Positions 55,032 through 62,042 of a DNA stretch of 64,000 nucleotides are shown piece after piece. The translations under genes and the position numbers were made by a program. The notes beneath the pieces are model-generated. The model was not told the DNA's origin. It ran no database searches and saw only the letters and a list, made by a program, of their open reading frames with translations. How positions within the stretch are numbered: the stretch's first letter is position 1; the number at the start of each line of letters is the position of its first letter. The stretch is from a virus: IMG/VR virus record IMGVR_UViG_3300017917_003339, positions 1-64,000 of that record, one strand, 5' to 3'.

Positions 55032-55547
55032 TTAAAATTTTTTTCCAATCAACAGATAATAGTTTGAATTTGTTTTTCTTACAGATGTTGATTCTGATGC
55101 GTATATAGGTTCATCAGAATCAATATAGTAATCACGTACTATATCATCTAAAACCTCTTTCAAACTACAACCATCTTCTGAAAAATAAAGTTCAGCATAG
55201 TTTACGTAATCATCCTCATCGATTCCAACAGTGTCTTCAATCATCGATGTATCACAATCATCACTAGTGATGACAATAATGTTATCCGAATTATGTAAAC
55301 TTTTTCTTGAAAAAGCTTCAATTTGTTCATAAAGACCCTTACCGATAATCGCGAAATCTTCACACGCATCAACTTCTGCTGGTACGATAACCATTTGGTC
55401 ACATTCCAATAATTGTTTATGTGAATAGGTACCACCTTTGAATTCAACTATTTCCAAGTTGTAATTGGAAAGAGTTTGGCGAACTCTAGCCACCACATCT
55501 GGGTTAGCTTTGTTAGACTTCGCCAAGTACACTTTCATCTTTTTCAT
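55032..55547 (-). CDS. Rossmann-like protein (deoxyribosyltransferase/TIR-like fold?)
   Basis: 171 aa. It opens MKKMKVYLAKSNKANPDVVA with a strand-loop-helix, then QLLECDQMVIVPAE and IIGKGLYEQIEAFSRKS, a layout like nucleoside deoxyribosyltransferase-like or TIR-like nucleotide-binding folds. The C-terminal half is acidic (DDYVNYAELYFSEDGCS). No catalytic assignment is safe. If enzymatic it would be another NAD+-type glycosidase-like protein. Confidence 0.55.
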   Translation of the reverse strand: MKKMKVYLAKSNKANPDVVARVRQTLSNYNLEIVEFKGGTYSHKQLLECDQMVIVPAEVDACEDFAIIGKGLYEQIEAFSRKSLHNSDNIIVITSDDCDTSMIEDTVGIDEDDYVNYAELYFSEDGCSLKEVLDDIVRDYYIDSDEPIYASESTSVRKTNSNYYLLIGKKF

Positions 55548-55553
55548 AGCAGA

Positions 55554-55889
55554 TTACTTTTCAGTTTCTTCTTCACCGAAGTATTCGTTGTAGATAGCTT
55601 CGGCTTCAGCCAATTCAACCTCTTTCAAAGCTAAATCCATACGACATTGGTGTAATTCGGAAACCCATTTAGCTGGTTCGAAATCTGGATGACCAGGTCT
55701 CAACGATGTTGTGTTTTCTGGTGCCAAGTCGGTTAACTTGTTGATAGTGCTTTTTAATTTAGATTTCTCTTTTTTCAAGTTGTTGATGAAAGAGTTTAAC
55801 TCCAATACAACATCTTCTGCCAAGTCGCTTGCTCTATTAGCCAATGTAGCTGAATTGCTAGACGAAATCATTTTTTCAAATTTACTCAT
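55554..55889 (-). CDS. coiled-coil protein, unknown
   Basis: 111 aa from the ATG at 55889 (MSKFEKMISSSNSATLANRA), chosen because the longer frame runs through the promoter at 55924. Two helical segments (NSFINNLKKEKSKLKSTINK; MDLALKEVELAEAEAIYNEY) likely pair. No family recognised. Confidence 0.68.
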   Translation of the reverse strand: MSKFEKMISSSNSATLANRASDLAEDVVLELNSFINNLKKEKSKLKSTINKLTDLAPENTTSLRPGHPDFEPAKWVSELHQCRMDLALKEVELAEAEAIYNEYFGEEETEK

Positions 55890-55923
55890 AAAGTTTATTT
55901 TTAATGTTATAATTAATACATTG

Positions 55924-55931
55924 CAAATATA
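55924..55931 (-). promoter_or_regulatory. TAnnTTTG promoter element
   Basis: Minus strand TATATTTG, 34 nt before the 111-aa gene. Confidence 0.6.
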
Positions 55932-55957
55932 CGAGTAATTTTCCAATCTAGCAAATC

Positions 55958-58285
55958 TTACTTAAGAAATTTTTTGATTTTTTTGATTTCTTCAAATAAT
56001 TTGTAGTTTTTGAAGTAAGAAGGGATATCTTTGATAAACATGAATCCATTATAGGTGCTGTTATCATCCTTATGGACCACAGTGGTATATATTGAACCGT
56101 TGGTTTTGATTTTGCTTCTGTCGAAGACAATTCTAACCAATTCGTTTTCTATCTCATTGGTGTTTTCATCTTGACCTAAATTTTTAAGTGTTTTTTCAAA
56201 AGCGGTAAGAATATCGTACTTGGTTTTCTTCAGAGCTTCAATTTCATCTTCTGAACGTTCATCTTCCTCATCGTTATCATATATTTTGTCATCTATGATT
56301 TCGTAGATTTCATCTTTTATACGTTGCTCTATCGCAGCACTATCAATATTCATGTTATTATGTTCTCTTATGGTTTCCCATAATTCATCATAACTGCTCG
56401 GTAACTCAGCTTGTTCAAGCATGTCCTCCAACAAAGATTCAAAAGCACTTTCAAAGTCTGTTTTGTCTTTGGTTAAAATATCAGCATCTGAAATCAACGC
56501 ACCAATAAAATTAGGTATTGCTATTGTTATCTCTTTATAGTCTCTACTACGATAACTATATCTATTTGATTCATATGTTATTATTTTTTGAAACTTATTA
56601 CTAAGGTCTGTAAAGGTTTCTTCTTCAGCTTCATCTTGAGCATTTGAATATACTTCGTCTATGTATTCTTTGATTGAATCTTCTACCCCAAATTTTTCTA
56701 ACATAGAAGCTACAATTTCTTGTGTTGGGTTGATTCCATTTTTTCTTAACCTCGTAACCAATTCTGAATCTGTTAAGACTCTTTCAATAAAATGCTGATA
56801 TTCTTCGTCAAGACCATCTCTCCATCCTTCAAAATAACTATCATTCCATGACTGCCAATTGCTATCTGACAATTCAGACATTAAGTCTTCCAAATTATGA
56901 CCAAACTTAACATCAGAACCAAATTCAAATGTAAGTTTATCTGAATAATCGCCATATGTAACAGATACTGTATCTGGTAGCATTTCATTTAAAGTTTCAA
57001 TGGTCGCATCATCTTCTTTATACCTATGTTCAGCACTATGTTTTAACCCATCGATAATTGGTTTAATTTCAGAATAGTTTTTTACCAATTTACCAGAAGC
57101 ATGTTTTTCAAGCATTTCTAATTTATCAGCACCGTTAATAGCAATGAAATTACCAATTTGTTTTTTGTTTAGGCTACTTAAATACGCTGAAATTCTATCG
57201 TCTGGTAAAACAACCAACTCAGTATACATCATACGTAGCCTTTTTCTATTCCAATTGTCAGCGTTCAAATAAGTGTCCAATTTTCTATCACTAATTTGTG
57301 CATAACGCTTAACAAGTTTAGAATTGTTTTTGATACTAGCAAATTGCTCATCATCCAATCCAATACCAAATGAAACATACAAATTCTTTAAGTCATCTGG
57401 CAGCATCAAGAATTGGTTAGTTGAAATTGGCCTTGCAATTGTTGGGTATATATCCAAATAAGCCTTTTTATCTTCGTAGCTAAGACTTTTAAATTCGTTG
57501 TCGCTTATCCCTTTTTTGAATCTCTCATGTTGAGCTCTTTCTTCTGGTGTGAACGGTTTTGGTTTTAATACTTCTTTGATACCAGCTAACTTAGGGTTTA
57601 TTTCAAGTATTTGGTTCCAACTCATTTGATTATCACCATCATTGTTTGCTGATGTAACTATGTATTGTGGTGTTTCGTTATCCTCAGGGTTAAGGTTCTT
57701 AGGTACTTGAATAACAAAGAAGTGGTATCTATTTTCAAAACCACCACTAACACCGCCTTTTTTTGCAATAGCAGCCAATTCTGTTTCAGTTGCTTTAACA
57801 TCCTTAACAAAATAAAATGCTGGTTCGTATGGTTTAAATCTGTAAGTATAGAACATGTTTGAAGAGTCTGACCTTGCGACACACCAGCTATATGGCATAC
57901 TACCCTTGTATTTGATACAAGCTCTTGGGCTATCAGCATAAAACACTTCTATACCATTTTTGTTGTACACAGCTTCACCAGTAACTTCAATGTCATTTTG
58001 TTTCGACATAGTTGTTTTTACTGGTCTTTGACCTGACACATAATCTACAAGAGTTTCAAGGGAATTAAATGTTGGATAAGCGTCAATATCAAAACGCTTT
58101 TCAACTGGAACGTTGATATTTAAGTCTGGATTAAGAGCTTCACGGTATTTACCATCTCTAATGTGTTTGAATTTTTCAATATAACTTCTAACAATCTCTG
58201 GGTCATAATTTTGAGATATGAATTTCTGAGTTTGACTCTTGAAATCTTCGTTTAATAAATCCTTGAATATATGTGATAATTTCAT
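55958..58285 (-). CDS. large unknown protein with N-terminal tag-like helix
   Basis: 775 aa. The N-terminus MKLSHIFKDLLNEDF resembles the short tag seen on three other proteins here. Near residue 130 a conserved-looking block KGSMPYSWCVARSDSSNMFY occurs; similar WC-containing blocks are frequent in unnamed proteins of giant phages. The remainder is helical, repetitive in style (FLMLPDDLKNLYVSFGIGLD) and acidic. Function unknown; a virion or injected protein is possible. A second-class motif lies 8 nt upstream. Confidence 0.68.
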   Translation of the reverse strand: MKLSHIFKDLLNEDFKSQTQKFISQNYDPEIVRSYIEKFKHIRDGKYREALNPDLNINVPVEKRFDIDAYPTFNSLETLVDYVSGQRPVKTTMSKQNDIEVTGEAVYNKNGIEVFYADSPRACIKYKGSMPYSWCVARSDSSNMFYTYRFKPYEPAFYFVKDVKATETELAAIAKKGGVSGGFENRYHFFVIQVPKNLNPEDNETPQYIVTSANNDGDNQMSWNQILEINPKLAGIKEVLKPKPFTPEERAQHERFKKGISDNEFKSLSYEDKKAYLDIYPTIARPISTNQFLMLPDDLKNLYVSFGIGLDDEQFASIKNNSKLVKRYAQISDRKLDTYLNADNWNRKRLRMMYTELVVLPDDRISAYLSSLNKKQIGNFIAINGADKLEMLEKHASGKLVKNYSEIKPIIDGLKHSAEHRYKEDDATIETLNEMLPDTVSVTYGDYSDKLTFEFGSDVKFGHNLEDLMSELSDSNWQSWNDSYFEGWRDGLDEEYQHFIERVLTDSELVTRLRKNGINPTQEIVASMLEKFGVEDSIKEYIDEVYSNAQDEAEEETFTDLSNKFQKIITYESNRYSYRSRDYKEITIAIPNFIGALISDADILTKDKTDFESAFESLLEDMLEQAELPSSYDELWETIREHNNMNIDSAAIEQRIKDEIYEIIDDKIYDNDEEDERSEDEIEALKKTKYDILTAFEKTLKNLGQDENTNEIENELVRIVFDRSKIKTNGSIYTTVVHKDDNSTYNGFMFIKDIPSYFKNYKLFEEIKKIKKFLK

Positions 58286-58293
58286 GCTAATTT

Positions 58294-58307
58294 TTTAATA
58301 TAAATAT
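58294..58307 (-). promoter_or_regulatory. second-class motif ATATTTATATTAAA
   Basis: Minus strand ATATTTATATTAAA, 8 nt before the 775-aa gene. Confidence 0.5.
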
Positions 58308-58317
58308 CACAAAAAAA

Positions 58318-58842
58318 CTAAACAGACATCCTTTTAACCATCTTTCTGTATATTCTATCTTCAAAATCTTTCATCAAAGAATCTGGGATTCTAATTCCTT
58401 TAGATTCGAATTCACCTATAATCTCACGTTTAAGAAATGTACCCTCAACAATTCCATCACCCCATTGGTCACACCAAAGTCCCCAGCTTTTCTTACCAAC
58501 AATCACAGCCTTGACTATGTTTGGGTGTCTGGTTACTATGGGTTTTCCACCAGAGTATTGTCCGTTATCGAATTTTCTAAATGTGTTTTTACCTTCGGAT
58601 TCATTGACATCAAATTCAACATTGACGATAGAACCGCAAAAGGTAAGAATACCTTTCCTATAAGAAGATAGAAAGAAATTGAAGATTTCATTGAAGTTGT
58701 CGGAATACTTTGATAACTTTCTATCAAGTCTGTTACCAGTTTCCTTTTTGCGTAATTCAATACGCTCTTGTTTTGTTAGGCTCCCAAGCGGTCGCCTCCT
58801 GATTGTGTTGTTTTCATATTCTTGTGTTTTTTGTTTAACCAA
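58318..58842 (-). CDS. unknown 174-aa protein
   Basis: 174 aa, basic N-terminus (RRRPLGSLTKQERIELRKKE), then an alpha/beta body with VKAVIVGKKSWGLWCDQWGD near residue 113 and a basic C-terminus. It overlaps the GluRS-like gene by 67 nt. No family recognised. Confidence 0.68.
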   Translation of the reverse strand: MVKQKTQEYENNTIRRRPLGSLTKQERIELRKKETGNRLDRKLSKYSDNFNEIFNFFLSSYRKGILTFCGSIVNVEFDVNESEGKNTFRKFDNGQYSGGKPIVTRHPNIVKAVIVGKKSWGLWCDQWGDGIVEGTFLKREIIGEFESKGIRIPDSLMKDFEDRIYRKMVKRMSV

Positions 58843-59579
58843 TTTAATTTATTCAAGTCAATACTTGAATTAGATTTTACAATATGACCATCTGGAAAAT
58901 GTTTTATCATATCAGACATACTCAATACTGGAAAATCTTTGTCAAAGTTTGCGTTTGGATGTGACCAACCAAATTTAAACAACCAATTCAACAACGCATC
59001 AACATCATAGTCATTATAATCATCCGTAGTACAGTTACCAGTTCTTTTAGATAACTTACTACCCTTATAAAACAATAAACCAGCATGTTGAACATTTGGA
59101 AATTGTTTTTGACCATATACGTTGCAAATCATATCCCACAACTTTTGTTGTTTTGGTAAATTTGTAATGTGGTCCACACCTCTGATTATGTCTGTAATGT
59201 CATAATCATAGTCATCTAATATCGAAGCAAAATTATAGGTTGGATAACCGTTATCTCTAAGGATAACCATATCGTAATCTCCCATGTTTACGTTTAACGT
59301 ACCATCGTCTTTTTTAAACCCTATAGCTGTTGCCACTTGTTTGTATCGGTCAAGTCTGCTACTTTGCTTAAATGTTACATCATAATTTAACCCAAAGTAA
59401 TTCATTTGTTGATATATGAAATCTACATCTGAATCATTGTTCCTAGACAAATCTGTGTCATCGATTCTAAGGATAAAATTACCATCATTTGATTTACTCA
59501 ATAAATAATTGAATAAAGCAGTACGTAATGTCCCTAAATGAAATTTGCCCGTTGGTGAAGGGGCAATTCTTGTTTTCAT
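58776..59579 (-). CDS. truncated glutamyl-tRNA synthetase-like protein
   Basis: 267 aa from the ATG at 59579; the longer frame starts inside tRNA-Ala. Class I signatures: RIAPSPTGKFHLGTLRTALF at residues 3-22 (HIGH variant HLGT) and FYKGSKLSKRTG near residue 190 (KMSKS variant). The order of blocks (NFILRIDDTDLSRN, DDYDYDITDIIRGVDHITNL, LLNWLFKFGWSHP) fits GluRS/GluQ-RS. The anticodon-binding domain of full GluRS is absent. It may charge tRNA-Glu or modify tRNA-Asp as GluQ-RS does; both tRNA types lie just upstream. Confidence 0.88.
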   Translation of the reverse strand: MKTRIAPSPTGKFHLGTLRTALFNYLLSKSNDGNFILRIDDTDLSRNNDSDVDFIYQQMNYFGLNYDVTFKQSSRLDRYKQVATAIGFKKDDGTLNVNMGDYDMVILRDNGYPTYNFASILDDYDYDITDIIRGVDHITNLPKQQKLWDMICNVYGQKQFPNVQHAGLLFYKGSKLSKRTGNCTTDDYNDYDVDALLNWLFKFGWSHPNANFDKDFPVLSMSDMIKHFPDGHIVKSNSSIDLNKLNWLNKKHKNMKTTQSGGDRLGA

Positions 59580-59601
59580 AATACTATTTTTTATATTTTG
59601 T

Positions 59602-59673
59602 GGAGCTGACGGGAGTTGAACCCGCATCCTCTACCTTGCAAAGGTAGCGCTCAGCCAGTTGAGCTACAGCCCC
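59602..59673 (-). tRNA. tRNA-Ala(TGC)
   Basis: 72 nt, acceptor GGGGCTG/CAGCTCC, stem CTACC/GGTAG, loop TTTGCAA. Confidence 0.94.
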
Positions 59674-59680
59674 AAAATTT

Positions 59681-59728
59681 CTAATTCTACGCTTACAATA
59701 TGTAGTTCTATGAATTAGTAACAGTCTC
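59681..59728 (-). repeat. inter-tRNA spacer repeat, copy 3
   Basis: CTAATTCTACGC ... ATGAATTAGTAACAGTCTC on the plus strand between tRNA-Ala and the expanded tRNA-Asp, matching 43761 and 43898. Confidence 0.7.
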
Positions 59729-59736
59729 ATCTGTGC

Positions 59737-59856
59737 GGACGCAGTGGGACTCGAACCCACAGCTTTTTCGTGACAGGAAAATTAACTAATGCTGCTGGAG
59801 ATAACCTTGTCAGGTTATGACTTGTTTTTAACATGTTACCCTTACACCATACGTCC
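59737..59856 (-). tRNA. tRNA-Asp(GTC) with 50-nt insertion
   Basis: 120 nt. Acceptor GGACGTA/TGCGTCC, D arm GTGT-AAGGGTA-ACAT, anticodon arm TTTTC-CTGTCAC-GAAAA and T arm GTGGG-TTCGAGT-CCCAC are all complete. Exactly 50 extra nt lie between the D arm and the anticodon stem, holding a hairpin ATAACCT-GACA-AGGTTAT. Removing them restores a normal tRNA. Confidence 0.75.
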
Positions 59857-59995
59857 AAAAATACCTTTACATTTCAAAGGTTAAGCAGGTTTAGTTGCGG
59901 ACTTTCCTTCCAGTCAGTGCTTCTTTTTCCAGAGATTGCCTCTATACGCACGTTATCTGACAATTTTAACACGAAGCGACCGTGTTAGCAATCGT
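59857..59995 (-). other. noncoding spacer in tRNA array
   Basis: 139 nt. It contains GGAAGGAAAGTCCGCAAC, faintly like the RNase P RNA core, but the rest of that RNA is absent. No gene supported. Confidence 0.35.
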
Positions 59996-60068
59996 GGAGA
60001 CTGCGGGAGTCGAACCCGCGACCTTCTGCGTGCAAGGCAGACGCTCTAGCCAGCTGAGCTAAGTCCCC
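59996..60068 (-). tRNA. tRNA-Ala(TGC), second copy
   Basis: 73 nt, acceptor GGGGACT/AGTCTCC, stem TCTGC/GCAGA, loop CTTGCAC. Confidence 0.94.
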
Positions 60069-60079
60069 AAATATTTTAG

Positions 60080-60149
60080 AAGCGCAATTGGTTTCGAACC
60101 AATGTTTCCAGCTACGCGCCAGCGTCCTAAGCCCCTAGACGATACACTT
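60080..60149 (-). tRNA. tRNA-Glu-like with damaged anticodon arm
   Basis: 70 nt. D arm GTCT-AGGGGCTTA-GGAC is Glu-like, T arm ATTGG/CCAAT and acceptor AAGTGTA/TGCGCTT pair. The anticodon region is about 3 nt short and forms no proper arm. Probably decayed. Confidence 0.5.
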
Positions 60150-60252
60150 TAACTACTCTCAATACAACTGCCATCATATATTGAGTAGAATGGCCTTGTT
60201 ACTTCACCTTTCAGTTGGCAGACCTACTTGGTTTTTCACTCACCTTTTTTGC

Positions 60253-60325
60253 CGAGATACTGGGATTCGAACCCAGTTCGCACGCCGTGACAGGGCGGCA
60301 TCCTTCGCCAGTGGACCTTACCTCG
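60253..60325 (-). tRNA. tRNA-Asp(GTC)
   Basis: 73 nt, acceptor CGAGGTA/TATCTCG, loop CTGTCAC. Confidence 0.9.
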
Positions 60326-60335
60326 AATCTATGGC

Positions 60336-60408
60336 GGTCTGTACGGGACTCGAACCCGTGACCTTCGCCGTGACAGGGCGACATTGTAACCAACTCTACT
60401 AACAGACC
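60336..60408 (-). tRNA. tRNA-Asp(GTC), another copy
   Basis: 73 nt, acceptor GGTCTGT/ACAGACC, stem TCGCC/GGCGA, loop CTGTCAC; weak D stem. Confidence 0.9.
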
Positions 60409-60418
60409 AAATATTGGT

Positions 60419-60490
60419 AGTCTGTACGGGATTCGAACCCGTGTTTTACCCGTGAAAGGGGCACGTCCTGACCAACTAGACGAACAGACC
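60419..60490 (-). tRNA. tRNA-Glu(TTC)
   Basis: 72 nt, D arm GTCT/GGAC, stem TGCCC/GGGTA, loop CTTTCAC. Confidence 0.92.
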
Positions 60491-60524
60491 ATTTAGATTT
60501 TTGATTACTGGAATCTTAACCAGA

Positions 60525-61163
60525 TTATTTTCTCCCTTTTAACCAACCTTCGTTTAAATAAGTTTCAAGGTCTTCTTTTTTAATTTTTTTGTTAGTACCA
60601 TCCTTGGTTATCCAACATGTACCATATTGACTGTTTGTTTCACCAGTCCCAGTACCTTTTCTTTTTTCTGATATTAATTGTTTAGTTTCTTCCGAATGAC
60701 ATTTACCTTCAAAAGTATTATAATTAATTTTACCTAATTTATGTGCTTTTTTTAATGTTTCAGATGATATTTCTGTATGTTTTTTAAAAAACTCTTCATC
60801 AATTTTTAATTTGTCAGAAAACGCTTTTCCACCAGCCTTAATACATTTCTCCATATGTTCTTTATTAGCAAAACCACCTTGACCACCTTCTTTTAAATTC
60901 ATACATAAACCATCAGATATCAACTCTTTTGTTATAATTTCAATCTCTCTAAGAACTAATTTTTCTCTTGTTGGTAAAAATTCTAATATTTCTTTTGTAT
61001 GGTTTTCAACACCATATTTCCTAATACTATATCTTAATATCTTACCACTTCCCATGTAACCGTCATCTAATTTCGTAGTTGAATGCATTCCAATATACCA
61101 TCTTCCTGTTACATTACATGTTGTTTTATATATGTAATGTATATTTGCTTTTTTTCTTGCCAT
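60525..61163 (-). CDS. GIY-YIG homing endonuclease
   Basis: 212 aa. The GIY-YIG core is HYIYKTTCNVTGRWYIGMHS at residues 9-28 with KYGVENHTKEILEFLPTREK and LVLREIEIITKELISDGLCM following; the catalytic Arg and Glu regions are in place. C-terminal DNA-binding elements follow (SEETKQLISEKRKGTG and a Lys-rich tail). It lies between two tRNA-Glu genes. A 14-bp inverted repeat with a second-class motif in its loop adjoins the start codon. Confidence 0.92.
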   Translation of the reverse strand: MARKKANIHYIYKTTCNVTGRWYIGMHSTTKLDDGYMGSGKILRYSIRKYGVENHTKEILEFLPTREKLVLREIEIITKELISDGLCMNLKEGGQGGFANKEHMEKCIKAGGKAFSDKLKIDEEFFKKHTEISSETLKKAHKLGKINYNTFEGKCHSEETKQLISEKRKGTGTGETNSQYGTCWITKDGTNKKIKKEDLETYLNEGWLKGRK

Positions 61164-61204
61164 TTCAGTTTATCTTTAATAATAAATATCAAGATAAACT
61201 GAAA
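61163..61204 (-). repeat. perfect 14-bp inverted repeat at the GIY-YIG start
   Basis: Arms TTTCAGTTTATCTT and AAGATAAACTGAAA (plus strand) enclose a 14-nt loop with ATATTTATTATTAAA. The arm nearer the gene touches the start codon. Confidence 0.82.
61175..61189 (-). promoter_or_regulatory. second-class motif in the hairpin loop (GIY-YIG)
   Basis: Minus strand ATATTTATTATTAAA, 11 nt before the ATG. Confidence 0.55.
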
Positions 61205-61224
61205 AGTACAAAAAAGTTTATGGT

Positions 61225-61299
61225 AGCCTCGACGGGGCTCGAACCCGCATTGCACACCTTGAAAGGATGGCTTCCTAGTCCGATTTAGAAGACAAGGCC
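61225..61299 (-). tRNA. tRNA-Glu(TTC), second copy
   Basis: 75 nt, acceptor GGCCTTG/CGAGGCT, loop CTTTCAA; anticodon stem with one mismatch. Confidence 0.82.
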
Positions 61300-61357
61300 A
61301 TGTTTATCGTTTCGGTTACCCCCACGCAGTGCACTTACGCAGGGACCTACTCCTTGT

Positions 61358-61520
61358 AGGAATGAGTGGATTCGAACCACTGACCTTCTCCCTTATGATG
61401 GGAGTCGTTCTGAATGTGTTTTTTCAACCAACTTAATGGTAATTCATTAAGCACACACCCCGATTGTTGTTATTTACCATCTCCTTAAGGAGCCAATCAG
61501 ACCGCTGAACGTACATTCCT
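61358..61520 (-). tRNA. tRNA-Met(CAT) with about 86-nt D-loop insertion
   Basis: 163 nt. Acceptor AGGAATG/CATTCCT, D stem CGTTC/GAACG, anticodon arm CTCCC-ATCATAA-GGGAG and T arm AGTGG-TTCGAAT-CCACT are complete. The D loop holds about 86 extra nt with hairpins CTCC-TTAA-GGAG and ATGGTAA/TTACCAT. Removal yields a 77-nt tRNA. CAT could be Met or lysidine-modified Ile. Confidence 0.75.
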
Positions 61521-61523
61521 AGT

Positions 61524-61595
61524 GGTACCTCCCAGATTCGAACTGGGGACACCTGCATCTTCAGTGCAGTGCTCTACCAACTGAGCTAAGGTACC
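61524..61595 (-). tRNA. tRNA-Phe(GAA), second copy
   Basis: 72 nt, acceptor GGTACCT/AGGTACC, stem CTGCA/TGCAG, loop CTGAAGA. Confidence 0.94.
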
Positions 61596-61609
61596 TTTTA
61601 ATTTCGTTG

Positions 61610-61617
61610 CAAAGATA
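61610..61617 (-). promoter_or_regulatory. TAnnTTTG promoter element of the tRNA array
   Basis: Minus strand TATCTTTG, 14 nt upstream of tRNA-Phe. Confidence 0.6.
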
Positions 61618-61675
61618 CAACTTATTTTTTAATCTCCAAATTTTCAATGAACTTTTTTTATTTTTTTTTTCTTGT

Positions 61676-61745
61676 GGAATCAACGGGAGTCGACCCCGTG
61701 TCTCTGGCTCTTCAGGCCAGCGCTAAACCCCTCAGCTATGACTCC
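61676..61745 (-). tRNA. tRNA-Phe(GAA), third copy
   Basis: 70 nt, acceptor GGAGTCA/TGATTCC, stem CTGGC/GCCAG, loop CTGAAGA. The T loop reads GTCGACT, with G replacing the usual T54. Confidence 0.82.
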
Positions 61746-61758
61746 AATTTTTGTACAT

Positions 61759-61790
61759 AAAAAAAGCCTGACTTATTAGGGTCAGGCTTG
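61759..61790 (-). terminator. intrinsic terminator after the 29-aa gene
   Basis: Arms GCCTGAC / GTCAGGC and a T run on the minus strand. Confidence 0.82.
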
Positions 61791-61817
61791 TTACTATGGT
61801 TGAGTTATTTCTAACTG

Positions 61818-61907
61818 TTAACTATTGGCAACACACGACCCTCCAGAAGAGCAATCCTCCTCGGCAGCAAAAAATGCAAAATCAAATATGTTAGCAAAAG
61901 TTCTCAT
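61818..61907 (-). CDS. 29-aa peptide gene in promoter-terminator cassette
   Basis: MRTFANIFDFAFFAAEEDCS then SGGSCVANS by my translation. It has an aromatic N-terminal part, an EED core and two Cys at the C-terminus. Same arrangement as the 33-aa gene at 45272. It could be a peptide or a small RNA. Confidence 0.5.
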   Translation of the reverse strand: MRTFANIFDFAFFAAEEDCSSGGSCVANS

Positions 61908-61926
61908 AGTAATATTTTTATGTTTG

Positions 61927-61937
61927 TTTATAAATAT
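61927..61937 (-). promoter_or_regulatory. second-class motif variant (29-aa cassette)
   Basis: Minus strand ATATTTATAAA, 19 nt before the 29-aa ATG. Confidence 0.45.
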
Positions 61938-61984
61938 GTTCTTTTTTTAAAAAGTTTATTTTTTGTTTGTTTTTAAATTCTTTG

Positions 61985-61992
61985 CAAATATA
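61985..61992 (-). promoter_or_regulatory. TAnnTTTG promoter element (29-aa cassette)
   Basis: Minus strand TATATTTG, in the same context as at 45451. Confidence 0.6.
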
Positions 61993-62042
61993 CGAACTAT
62001 TTTAATACTAGTCAAGTTTTTTTGCAACTTTTTTAAATTATT

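Noticed and set aside
59580-59627. Longer start for the GluRS-like gene
   Set aside because: The added codons lie in tRNA-Ala and the leader; the family starts at the chosen ATG.
59857-59995. RNase P RNA
   Set aside because: Only a GGAAAGTCCGCAAC stretch resembles it; other conserved segments and length are missing.
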